Shown here: positions 10,064 to 21,523 of the stretch, piece after piece | How positions within the stretch are numbered: the first letter of the stretch is position 1 | Layout of the letters: every line of letters starts with the position of its first letter | DNA from: Heterotrichella gracilis | Lineage: Eukaryota > Sar > Xanthophyceae > Tribonematales > Xanthonemataceae | Length of the DNA stretch: 46,110 nt | Direction of reading: 5' to 3' | Assembly (NCBI GenBank): GCA_032358255.1 | Contig: JAULBX010026541.1 | Coordinates: forward strand, 1-46,110 | The notes under the pieces: model-generated | Told to the model about the DNA's origin: nothing | Databases searched by the model: none | The model's input: the letters and a program-made list of their open reading frames with translations, nothing else | Position numbers and translations under genes: made by a program

Positions 10064-13000
10064 TCAAAAGCTACCACCTGGTCCCTCCTCCTCCTCGTCC
10101 TCCACCCCCAGGGTCTTTGCCAGCGCTTGCTCCGCCGCCACCATGTGACCCTCCACCTCCTTCACCAGGTCATGCAGCACCAGCGGGTGCAGCCACACAT
10201 ACGACGCGCACACACCAAGAACCGCGGCGTAGTCTGGGTCAACCTTCATGCGCACGTGGCCACGCTGCTTACCGAGCCTGGAGGCAGCATATTCCAAATA
10301 ATCCCCTGGTTCCCGTCCAGTTGAGGGATCTGCTGCTGGTGCCTGGTTGCCCACGTCTGGGGGTCCCACTCCAGATTGTGGCTGGTGTGCAGGTGCTACA
10401 GGCTCCAATTGCACCGCAATGCGGCCAAACAGCGGCACAAACAGCTCAAAGTCCTCAACAAGGCCATACCCTGAGCATATGTTCTTCTTGGCATATTGCA
10501 TGTAGGCGCTGAACATGGAGTCAGGGAGGGAGGTCACCTGTGCAGCACAGAACAGGATACCCTCGTACAGTGTTCAAACATGAATTGCTGTAATCCACAT
10601 ACCAGCAATCATTACAAAATCAGTGGTCCTAAAAGCAGCACAATCCTAGCCCATCCACAAGCAGTGCTGCTGCGGGCATGCCCACCCACCTGCCCCACTG
10701 ACAGAGGAAAGCGGCAGGCCTGGCCCAGCCGCCGGTACACCTCATCAGCCCATTCCAGCCAATCAGGTGGTGGCGGCAGCGGATCAGGCGGACAGTGTGG
10801 CGCCCCATCCAGTCCATAGAACAACTTCACTGCCACCACGATGCACACCATGAGGTACGGGTAAGGCAGCTGGCGGCCCTGCAAATGACACAACAAATTG
10901 CTGGTCATGGTGGAACATTCCTGACACATTGCTTTTAGCAACATGCCACACACCACCAAGGCTCATTAGCTGCAGGCATAAAACTTGCCCATCACACTGC
11001 AAGAAAAATGCCCATCACACTTCACCATCTACCACACCGTCCGGGAAAATAATTGGAACCTGTTTTATGGGTGGGGATTTAATTAAATATAAAAATGTGT
11101 ATTATTATACTATTACAAGTGAAATGCAATCGTTTTACATAGAAAGCTTAAAATATAGTAAAGATGCAAACTAAACATCCACAATTGCTTGGGCGCTTGG
11201 GCGCACCTTCAACCCCTGGCTCAGCCCCATTGCCGGCAGGTCCTGGCAGTACACCCTGAACAGCTCCAGTGCAGGGGCATGCAGCGCCTGGGGCATGGCC
11301 AGGTCAAGCAGCGTGCGGTGCAGCAGGGCGGGCACATTGGGAGGGGGTACCGCCAGGCGCAGGCGTGCAGCCAGGGTGCCGGTGCTGGCGAACAGCTGCT
11401 GCATGCTGGGCACACCTGCAGGAGGTGGGCACATCAGCGGATGAGCGGGAGTTGGGCACTTCACCTGAGTAAGCACGCATGAGGATACGCAAATGGCTGC
11501 GCAGGCTTGCAATGCCGGTGCAGTGTTTGGTGCATGCGCAATGCGAACCACATGATCACGCGTGCTGCTGCAGCAGTGTCGCCAATGAAATGGAAACGCG
11601 TCGCCAATACAGTCACAACCAGCATCCCGTCAATCAACTCACTCCGCGGCTGTCGCAGCAACCTTGGCAGCACCACGCCCTCGTGCTCATCCACGATGTG
11701 CTGCGTCAGGGTGGAGAACTCAAAGTAGGGCAGCACCCCGTCCAGGGCCCAGCGCACCACGTCGTGCGGCATGACTGCCTCCCGCAGGTACCAGCACGCC
11801 AGCAGGCACAGGCACAGCGTGGCCTCGTGGGGCACCATGTTGGTGCCACCTATGCACAGCGCCTCGGTGAAGTTCATGCGCTGCTTGGCGGCGGCAGACT
11901 CGTTGTACTCGGCGGCATCGGGCGGCGCCTCCTGCTGCGCGGCGGCCATGCTGGCCACAGTGCGGTCGGAGCGCAGCTCAACCTCCCTGGCAACGTGGGA
12001 AGGGGGCCCGCGGGGCGGGTGAGCGCATGAGGAGGCTGCAGTGTGCTAGGGTAGGGGGAGGGGTGTTTGCCTGCAGGTGCTGACAGGACACGCTGGTGCA
12101 AGCATGCGTGAGGTGACTGATCACTTAAATTTTTTTGGTAATCCTTGCAATAACGGTAAAGGATATCACTGGGGTTTCCAAATAGCCATGTTGGGATGGT
12201 GAAGGCTGCTTGGGTTGGTTATGGCAGCAGCAGCATGCCACCACCTGTCACACAAGTCGAGACTTCTTCCGGTCCATGCTTCAGCTGTTCCCCAAGAACG
12301 CTGTGCACTGTAGACCCTAAGCCCAAAACCCTAATGGTGAAAGCAGGCGTGCAATACACATCGTGCCAATACGCAGAGAAGCCAAAATGGGTTGCTTACT
12401 CGGCATAGCCCTTCTCCAGTATGGCCGACGAGGCCAGGTAGGCGAACCACAGCTGCCGGAGCACGTTGCGCACATGGGGGTCAACTCCACAGTGTTCCAC
12501 AAGCGCGTCGCCCTGCTTCTGGACACCACAGGGGATACTTCTCTCAGAGATGGTGGTATTAGGAGTGGTGTTTCAGGGCAGCTAGGGCAGTGCTGTGGCC
12601 ACCTGCAAAGCTGCTGCCTACCTGTAGCACGTACTGGCAGCAGTGCGTGTAGCACCTGAGGGGCTCTGCTGCAGTGGCATACACCTCCTCCTTCTGCACG
12701 CGCCCTGCGGTGTTGCTGCCTATGCGCCTGCGGCTCACCTCAGCACCCTCCACCTCCTGGGTCTCCTCGAGTATCGCCTGCACACGCACAGGATAGGGGT
12801 ACACGCCTGTGCCATGTCGGGGGATATATACACTTCCTGAGATGCAAGATACTCGTGTTATGGTAGGTGCAAGTGGAAGCACCAGGTTGCACTAAAACCT
12901 GCATGCATGCATTTGCGTATGCGTTTGCATATGCAATTGCATGCACCTGCCCAAAAAGGCAAGGATATGCGGCAGGGCCACGCCATATGCTGCGTACCTG

Positions 13001-13099
13001 AGATTGCGTGCCGCAAGCCAAACACACATACACGCCGTCTCGAAAGGTGAAGGCTGTGCCCAGGCACATCTCGCAAACTGGCTCGTTCCCAGCTTGCAT
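10064..13099 (-). CDS. RNA polymerase I initiation factor TAF1B/Rrn7, 7 exons
   Basis: Minus-strand exons: 13099-12998, 12777-12622, 12518-12400, 11986-11643, 11415-11207, 10878-10690 and 10537-10064, 530 residues with agreeing phases. TAF1B/Rrn7 is the TFIIB-like subunit of the Pol I core factor that recruits polymerase to rDNA promoters in the nucleolus. The N-terminus is a zinc ribbon with C9, C12, C26 and C29 (CEMCLGTAF, VYVCLACG). Family features follow: VRNVLRQLWFAYLA, the cyclin-fold region CIGGTNMVPHEATLCLCLLA followed by CWYLREAVMPHDVVRWALDG and VLPYF, LAVPPPNVPALLHRTLLDLA, and the hallmark LPYPYLMVCIVVAVKLFYGLD. The tail is acidic (EDEEEEG). A telo-box cluster lies upstream, which in plants often marks ribosome-biogenesis genes. 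Start chosen as the Met just before the zinc ribbon. Confidence 0.88.
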
Positions 13100-13500
13100 C
13101 TTGGCACGCAGACCGCAGACCCAGCCAACTGTTCAAACCTCAGCAAACATAGTATCATAGAGTGTAGTGGCAGATTAAAACACGTGAAGCTTGAGTGAAA
13201 GAGCGCAAGCTCTAGAGACAGTACGTGCACCCACTCGTGCGCCAAGGAATCCACCTCAACGGTTTTCGCGGTTTTGTATGGCAGACATCCTCATGGCTAT
13301 GCTCGTGGTTGTTGCAGATCACAGACACACTACGCGACACAGAACGCTGTGCATGGCGCTTCCGTTCTTACAAAGATCGTTCACTGTTCACAACGAGCGC
13401 AACCCTAGGGTTTAGGTATTTATTCCTCGCCCTAGGGTTTGTTTCCAATGCCAATAACCAATTGAATGCAAGTCTAGCTCTGAGCGGCACTCAGTTGTGA
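13100..13500. promoter_or_regulatory. TAF1B upstream region with telo-box motifs
   Basis: Plus-strand AACCCTAGGGTTTAGG at 13401-13416 and CCCTAGGGTTT at 13430-13440 give telo-box-like motifs on both strands about 300-340 bp upstream of the TAF1B start. In plants such boxes are enriched in promoters of translation and ribosome genes, so a regulatory role is plausible. They may instead be interstitial telomeric repeats. Confidence 0.4.
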
Positions 13501-13925
13501 ATGGTAAGTAAGAAAGAAAAATACGTGCACACCAAGACATGGCAGGAGTTGTACAGTGATGTAATTCCAATTTCTCTGTCATCCCACACATACGCAACCA
13601 TATACAGAAAGAATGAAACGCCCACAGGTTATCACCAAGTGGAAACACAGGGTCAGTAATATACAAAGTGCTAGGTGTAGTGTGGATGGAACACTCATTG
13701 TTCTGTACAAGCAATTTTGGTAAAATACACGTACAGTAGCATGTTCAACTGTTTCCCACCATGACAACATGGGCAGTTCACGTGACACACTTACACTCTC
13801 ACAGGCTGAAAATGAGGAGCACATCCCCTCCACCAGTATACTAGTACGCTGACAAAAATAGGACCCGCCCCAGCTGGAACTTGTGAAAAACCCAACTGCA
13901 GAAGCGGCTACGCCTCAGCGCGGCC
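13501..13925 (-). other. Probable 3' UTR of the RKP-like gene
   Basis: This stretch lies just beyond the stop of the RKP-like gene. A minus-strand TGTAA (plus-strand ttaca at 13791-13795) about 130 nt past the stop is a candidate polyadenylation signal. No coding sequence with family resemblance is seen. Confidence 0.4.
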
Positions 13926-16900
13926 CTAGCACCCCTCCTCCTCGCTCCCCTCCTTGCCCGCTGGTTGCACCCCCCCTCTGCACCACACCGCGATGCGCCC
14001 CTTGAGCTCCAGGTGCGGCTGCAGCGCCAGCGCCTCCAGGGGGGCGCGCGTGAATGGGTCGGTGGGGGAGATGGCCAGGTGGCGCTCGATGGTGGCTCGG
14101 TCCAGGGTGACGCGCGAGTCCGGCAGCAGCACAGGGTCGTGCATGAGGGTGTGCATGAGGGGGTCAAGGAACTCCTCGGGGGGGTCTGCCAGCCAGCTGC
14201 TGGCGTGCTCAGACTCAGCCAGGGCGGCTCGGGCAGCCTGCAGGGGGATGCGGGGGGATGTAAGCATGGCAAACCAGGGGGATACGTCGCAAAAGCAGAT
14301 CGCCCATGCTGTGGCCATTTGATGTCACACATCATCAAGCGTGTATAAGACAACCGACAAGAGTACACTGCAGAAGTGGGTGGGTGGTCCAGCCACGCCC
14401 AGCAGCTAACACGTCAAGCCGAGGGATGGCTTGACCTATCGCACCCACAATCACACCCCCACCCTCCTCACCATGACCTCCTGCAGCAGCTGCGCTGCCT
14501 GATAGGCCCAGCTGCCTGGCTGGCCGCGCGAGGTGAGAGGCCGCGGTGCCCGCCAGGCCTCGTACCACTGGAACCCTAGCAGGTGCTGCAAACCCTCCTC
14601 TAGGGCTTGGTCGTGCGCCAGGCTGGCCACCAGCGAGTGGTGTGTGGGGCAGGGCCGCTGCAGCTGCAGGGCCTTCTCACCGGTATGCAGGTTGAGGAGG
14701 GTGCCTGTGGGGGGGAGAGGGGGGACAGGGATATGAGCAAGGTGATGGCAAGCGGGAGGGTGGGTGGGAAATGGCTTGCCCATGCCCTGCATCACTCTCT
14801 TTTCCTTTTCCCTTTGACGAGCTGCAAAAGGTTGAGGCGCTTTGGGAACAGATACTCACATTATAAACAGCAGCGAAATCAGTGGACCCTGTATTTTGGC
14901 CCACCCACCACCGCCACCACCCACCTGCCAACGGCGCCAGCAGTGGCGGCCGCGCCAGCTTCTCATTTGACCCTGGCAGCTGCATGTCCAGCGCAGTCTC
15001 AAGTGCGGATGCGGCTGGGCCCGCCAGCGTGTGCGCCAGCAGGAATCGCACCAGCTCTGAGAGGCGCATGAGGTGCAGGGGGGAGCCCTGAAGCGTGGAG
15101 GGGTGGGGGTGTGTGTGGAGTAGTGGGAATCCGTGCTCGCATGGTTGCTTGAATATTGAATGCTCACTTCCATAACGAGGGAAGGCTTCTGGCATGTCGG
15201 TCCGTTTCTTTGCTCTTAGCAGGGCCTAGCCGGTTGCTTTAGAGTATTCAAAACACTTGGGGATGATTGCAGGCAAATCAGACAAATAACGCTTTTTGTT
15301 AAGCTTTTCAGAGTAAATCCAAAGATCTGCAGCCCTTCTTACGCCCGGTAAATCGCTTTTGTCGTCGCATTCACTTCAAAGACGATGAAGCCCCGGTACG
15401 ATGGCCTTTGGGTGCACCACCATACCCGTAAGAATGTGGTGGGGATGCTGAGAGTGCACCATACACCGTGCATACAACGGGCCATTAGCCCATACAAGGG
15501 ACATTGGGGTCGTCATGGCCTGTTGATCAACTGAGGAACAACCCCCTCACCCCCACCTGTGTTGTTTGTTATACTGTCCAGCGGAGGGGGATTGAGGGGT
15601 TGTTCCTCAGTTGATTAACACAACCCCCCAGCGGAGAAACCCCTCAAGCCCCAGCCTCCCACCCGCCCCAGCCACTAACCACCCACCTGCAGGAAGGCCT
15701 CAGGCAGGCTCTTGGCCCAGAACTCTAGAAGAGTCTCCAGGCTCACTGACGTCTCAAACATGATACCGCATTTGCGCTGGTTCACTTGGTCGCTGGCACG
15801 GGCGGAAGGGCGGCCGGGTTGGGGCTGGAGGTCCTGTGTGGGTGGGGATTGGAGGGTTGACGGAGGGGGTTTCATGTGTCGCCAGGTGGGTTGTGCAGTA
15901 TGCCAGGGCGTATTATGTGTGTACAGTCAAAAATAGAGGGAGAAGCGCCACCAGTTGCTGGTTCAGATGGCGCGCCAGAGGGTTGAGCATGCAGGCTACA
16001 AGCGCAGCCGCGTGGGAGGGTATGTGGTCCAGGAAACACTGGGCTGGAAAAAGCAAGCAGTGCATCCCCTGTTTCTCACACGCATGCAGCCACCCACATG
16101 TCGGTTTGGCCTATGGCATCCCACCTTGAGCGCCACAATGAACTCGTAGACCGTGTAGGTGAGGTTATTGAACAGGCGCGTGAGGAAGGTGTTGAGCAGG
16201 TGCGGGTGGGAGCAGCAGGTGGTGCGGATGCACCCCTGGTACAGCCGCGCTATGGAACTGGAGGGTTGACCACCAGCCTGCGGCAGGGGGGTTGGGAATT
16301 GACGCTATGCCCGGCACCGGCGGGGGTACTTGCCTCCATGCATGCAAAAACATGTACACCGAACTACAGCAGCACACTACCAACGCTCTCTGCATTTTAA
16401 GGCAATGTGCAACTTTTGATGTTCCATACAGTGCGCTGTGCTGCCATGCATGTGGAAGGGCAGGAAGACTAGGATAGTCCTATTCCAGTCCCCTGTCAAG
16501 GGGTGATGCCCCCTCCCTTGTTGCCCTCTTATCGCACCCACCTTGGCCAGGCTTGTGCACTGCACCATGCGCAGCAGTATGCCGGTCACCGTCACCCAGG
16601 AGCGGCCATCAAAGCTGGCCAGCAGGCGCGGCACAAGCTCATGCTGCACCAGGCGGCTGCGCTGGAAGGCGGGCTGAAGCTCCTGCGCGGGAGTCAAGGG
16701 GGGTGGGTGGGCGATGTGCGGGTGGGAGAATCAGGACCACCGGGGAGGAAGTGCGCAGTACCATGTTTTTTTGGTGCTGAATGCTGTGAACAGACTGCTC
16801 AGCACTTGGTGCAAAGACATCTGATCACCGGTAAAACACTGTGCACAAGTTGCTGATCCAATCGGAAAACCACCAGCACCAGCAACCTCCCAACCCCCAT

Positions 16901-19900
16901 CCCTCTCCCCTCCCCACCTTGCACTGCCACGTGACCGATATGGACTGCAGCAGCTGGTCGCGCAGCTCTGGGTTGACCACCCTGCCATCGCTGAAGTGCA
17001 GCGTGAACAGCTCAAGCAGCGCATCCATGGTGGGGGGCGGCAGCGCGGGGCCCTGCGCCACCCCCCTGGGCCCCTCACACACCTTGCGCAGCGCATGGAA
17101 CATGTCCACCACTGCATCCAGGTACATCTGCGCAGAGGGGGTGGGGGGTGGGGATGGGGCGCACGAGTGGAGGTGCACAGCTGACGTATTGCATGGCGCG
17201 TGATCAAGGGTGTGGCACAGTTGGGCTGAAATGGCATGGTTTGTGGCATGAAGGGCTGGAGCATGTGCGGATGAAGCCCACCATCTCGTGATGCTACCCA
17301 CACTGTGCATTGGTGTTGCTACAAGTGTGCCACCTACCTCCGGCACCCACGCAAACAGCGCGTTGCGTTTAGCGCACTCCCTGAGCAGGTGCGTGAGGAA
17401 GGTGCACAGCGAGGCCATGGGGGCCAGGTGGGAAGGGGGCACCAGCCACGCCTGCGGAGCATAGCACAGATCACATCACAACCAGCAGTGCGCAACACTT
17501 ATACAAATCACCTCTGCAGCAGCAAGGCCATTGTGGCATGCGCACCAACTTAACATCATGACCCATTCCATGCACCCAATCCGTGCACATCCAGCATATT
17601 ATTATAATCCTTGCACATCCAGCATATTACTGGTATATGCTGCATATACCACTCGCGCGCCCCCCCCCCCCGGCACACCCCGCCCCACCCCCAATCCCCA
17701 GTGTTCCCCGCTCCTCCCCATTTCTCCATCTGCCACTCATACCTTGAACCACGCCAGCTGGCGCACACACACCATCTCGTCTGCCAAAAACACCCCCCTC
17801 GCAGCCGTCAGGTTGGGCTGGTATTCCCCCAGCAGCAGCCCCTGCCCCGCCATCTGGCGGTCCACCTCCGCCACCTGTGCGCGCAGCTGCGCCCAGGCCT
17901 GCACCTGCGCCCCGCTTGCCTTAAACCACTCCACCACGCCCAGCACAAACAGCTGCACGCACCAGTCAAGCAGCTGGGGCGAGGCGCCTGTGGGGGCAGG
18001 CAGCAGGGGGGGAAGGGCGGTGAGCAGATATGGGGAAACGTGTGATCAGTTGGTGTCGACCTCAGTCAAATGATGCTGGCTACAATGTGCATGCACAAAG
18101 GAGGTAGTTGGGATCGAAGAAAACGAGTACTTGATGCGTGCAGTACAAAAGGCATGGTCACCCATCATTGGGGTGAATTGGCAGCAATGGGTAAATGAAA
18201 AACAGCGCAGGACGCATGTGCAGGCATGCATGGGTGGGGACAGGATCACGTGGCAGGCGTCCACAGCCACCCTGAACAACTGCTGTGAACAAATAACCGT
18301 CATATCATATGTCGATTCCACCCAGCGGAACACAGACACGCTGCGCCAGGCAAAGTAAGTGTGCCTCCACGCACCGTGATGCCCATCCGCCAGCGGCCCT
18401 CCCAGTGGCGCCATGCGCAGTAGCAGGGGGGTGTAGTCCAGGGGCTGGGGGGGTTGCTCCTTGCGCAGGAAGCTCAAGGTGCCCCCCAGGCGCTGCGCGT
18501 CGTGGTACTGGTCCACCGAACCCTCTGCAAACCCCTGCAATGGCATCACACGACCCTCACACCCATCCACCATGCGTGAGGTGCATTGACACTGGCCCAG
18601 TTAGGCACACCCACCACACATGCGCGCTGCAATCCGCACTGGGTGTTCTCAACACCAGCCACACCCTTGTATGATGCACCACGAGCGGTCTATTTACCCC
18701 ACACCGTCAACACATGCGACGAGCACCTGGACAAGGGGCGCACCAGGACAAGGGGCGCACAATGGGCACAATGATGCTGGCCATCAAACATGCATGGCTA
18801 ATTTAAAAAAAAAATGATTTAATTATTATAATTTAATATTTAATCTAATATGACATTTGTTTTGCGTTTGGTACAGCGGGGCCCACCTGCAGGAACAGCT
18901 CCTGAGCCTGGAAGGTGCGCAGCCGATGTCTGTCATCCACCACCCATGCATCCTCCGCATGCAGCATTTGCTGAAGAGCGAAGAACACGCTGACCAGCAC
19001 AGTGCTATCTGCAAGAGAACATCCAAACAACACTCAGGCTAGGATTGTTTGCAGCATGGCGGCCGCTGGACGGCAATGGTCTGCAGTACCATGTGCCTTC
19101 CCATACATTGCGAGTGCTAATATAGATGCTTTGCAAAAGGATCATGCACACATTTTACAACAACACACCCAATGGTATGCACCCAGCAGACACAGCCCCT
19201 GACCTGACAACCCCGGCGGCAGCACGTTGCGCGTTGCCCCCTTGTTCTTCACCACCAGATGGTGCACAAATTGCGTGAGCAGGATTTCTTGGCAGTGCAT
19301 GGGCGCCCCGCCAGCGCTGCTGCCCACCGCCAGGGGGTCCACTGCTGGTGCACCAGCCATTGCCCTGCACAGGCCCAGGCGGCAGGCCTCGCGGCGCGCG
19401 GTGGCGGCGGTGAGGTCATCCAGCGAAGAGACAAACCCAGCGTACTCTGCACCCATTTGGCGGTCGTCGTCGCCGCGGCCTACAGCAATGGAGGCAACAG
19501 CGTTCGGTACTAGGAACCCATGGTGCGAGGCTCACCCGAATGCATGCAGGTGTGCCGCAAAATAGGCTGACTATACCCCTGCTCCCTTGCTGAACATGCG
19601 ACCCCTGAACATTTGCATGTGTGGCTTGCAGCATGTGCCCTGGTAATGCATCATGCACCACGACATGTGCATCATGTGACACAATGTGTGCATGCCACCT
19701 GGCGCCGCCATCACCCCACCTGCCCGCCAGCTGTGCGGCAGGACCTGCTGCAGGTCTCGGCTGGTTGCCTGCTTGTGCACAAACAGCAGCTCCAGGGTGG
19801 GGAAGAACTCACGCCACTTGAACCACGCCCCCTGCACGCTGCCCAGCTGGAGCAGGCAGGTGGCCAGGCGCAGGTGCTCCTCTGCCTGCGGCTGCACCAT

Positions 19901-21523
19901 GCTGGTGCGCACATGCAGCGTGATGGCTTGCAGCGTCAGGCGCCAAAGCGCATCCACGTCCTCCCCAGGCAGGGTGGCCGAGAGCATGTGCGCCAGCCTC
20001 TCTATGGCGGGATTGGTGCGCTGGTACTCCGCTGCGTCCGCTAGATCATCGCCGCACTGCTGCCCGCTGTTGCCATAGGCAAACAGGTCGAGCAGCATTG
20101 GCAGGAAGGTTTGCTGCACATGGAACGGCGAGCGCAGGAATGGCTTGAGCTGCTCTGTTAGGCAGGCGCACAGGGTGACGCACTCCTTCACCCCCAGCCG
20201 CGTCCCACATGCAAATGCGGGCGTGCCGTATGGGAGTGGCTGCCCTTTGGAAGAGTGTATTATCCGCTGGATGCACTGCAGCAGGTAGTGGGCGGTGCGG
20301 ATTTCGTGCTCTGGAGGGAACGCCTGCAGGGGCTGGAAGGAGCGCTGGGGGAACAGGAAGGGAGTGGCGCCAAAATTCAGCTGAGAGCGCTCCCCCTGAG
20401 ACAGGCTGAGGGCGGGGAAGTAGCTGAGGCCAGGCAACCTGCGCCTAATTGAGCTGAACGCAACTCCAAGGTTGACCCCATTACGTGTGAACACGATGTC
20501 CCCCCTGTCCAGGTCGATGCAGCAGCCGATGACGTCGCCAGCTGCCCAGGGCTCGCCATAGGACATGCAGCTCACGTTCCATTTGCGCACCCGTTTGCCG
20601 TCAAACGCATAGCTGCAGATGGACGCGTTGGTGGAGTTAGGGTTTAGGGTTTAGGGTTGCCGTCAAAGGCATAACTGGGCAGGAGGGGTTGGTGAGTTGC
20701 CATACAGCACTTATAACACTTGCTGCTTGCTGTGAATTAGAGTGACTCTGCCTCAGCAGTTATTGAGGGCACGGGGCCAGTGTCACATATGCATGCATAT
20801 GCATACACCCGTGTACCTGTCCGGAGCGTCTCCTACGCCCTCTTCATGCGTGTATTTGCAGCGAATTGTGGCCCAACCTATCTGTTGGATTCCAGACGTT
20901 CCAAGCACGGCCTCGTACATCCATTTTCCCGAAACCACTTCGACTCCGGCCCTGTAAGAGACACAACAATTCAGTCGATGCTGCCAACACAGACCTGGTT
21001 TCGGGACTTCCAAAAACTCTTTTGAAACGGTATTTTGCTCAGGTAAGGCGTGGGAACCAACCCACCTGGCGGAAGAAAAGTTTGAGAGGCTCTCTACCCA
21101 CTGCAACCCTGTGAACTCCACCAGGTTCAGACCTTCCCCAGTCCCAGGCTCCAGGACAACACGCTCCGGACCTGCGCGTCCCGTTGCGTCGGCATCTTGT
21201 TGCCTTAACGTGTATTGCCTGGCCTGAGTGGCTGTGCAAACACGCGTGACGAGGTCAGTGATGGACTGGTCACACGGGCTGTCATCCTGGCTCTTTGACG
21301 TCAACGAAGTTTCGCACTGGAAGATGTACTGCAGAAGGTTGTCCAGGGCAGTGCTTCCAGAATGCCTGTAACAAGACCCAGAGGCTGTTTTGAACCTGTC
21401 TTCTAGCAGAGTTGTGAGACCTTGCGATGGCTTGCGGAGTTGTGTCATTCTTCGTACTCTAACACGCCCACCGAGTTTTCGCTGATGCAAACGACACAGT
21501 AATGCTTTCTCACGCTCCGCCAA
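13926..21523 (-). CDS. RKP/KPC1-like SPRY-domain E3 ubiquitin ligase ending in a U-box, 16 exons
   Basis: Minus-strand exons: 21523-21066, 20951-20817, 20612-19720, 19479-19204, 19008-18887, 18534-18375, 17987-17743, 17451-17338, 17127-16918, 16682-16542, 16277-16125, 16038-15952, 15833-15687, 15087-14925, 14704-14472 and 14237-13926. All 15 junction phases agree and give 1282 residues, close to plant RKP. KPC1 (RNF123) and plant RKP ubiquitinate cyclin-dependent kinase inhibitors. N-terminal marks are VESLSNFSSAR, GKWMYEAVLGTSGIQQIGWA, GVGDAPDSYAFDGKRVRKW and the SPRY core GEPWAAGDVIGCCIDLDRGD then FTRNGVNLGVAFSSIRR. Mid-protein marks are KNKGATRNVLPPGLSDSTV, YLDAVVDMFHALRKVCEG, LRDQLLQSISV, FDGRSWVTVTGILLRM, FLTRLFNNLTYTVYEF and LAHTLAGPAASALE. 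Where RKP has a C3HC4 RING, exon 16 has a U-box (about 1198-1262): PPEEFLDPLMHTLMHDPVLL, DSRVTLDRATIERHL and DPFTRAPL, with no zinc ligands. That box is of UFD2/UBE4 type. The start could be the inner Met before TQLRKPSQG. Confidence 0.88.
17584..17651. repeat. 18-bp direct repeat and small palindrome in an RKP-like intron
   Basis: The sequence tgcacatccagcatatta occurs at 17584-17601 and again at 17612-17629 (period 28). It is followed by a palindrome with 10-bp arms, 17631-17640 and 17642-17651, and then a poly-C tract. All lie in the intron between exons 7 and 8 of the RKP-like gene. Confidence 0.8.
20595..20677. repeat. Interstitial telomeric repeat between two copies of an exon-start segment
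   Basis: Plus-strand 20637-20658 is three units of TTTAGGG. It is flanked by a 21-nt direct repeat, 20595-20615 and 20657-20677, differing at two positions. The left copy spans the start of RKP-like exon 3; the right copy lies in the intron just upstream of that exon on the gene strand. Confidence 0.85.

Noticed and set aside
11468..11642. Read-through frame containing DGMLVVTVLATRFHFIGD downstream of TAF1B exon 4
   Set aside because: A strong GTGAGT donor precedes it, and joining exon 4 directly to SVPSMQQLF restores the TAF1B pattern, so this is intron.
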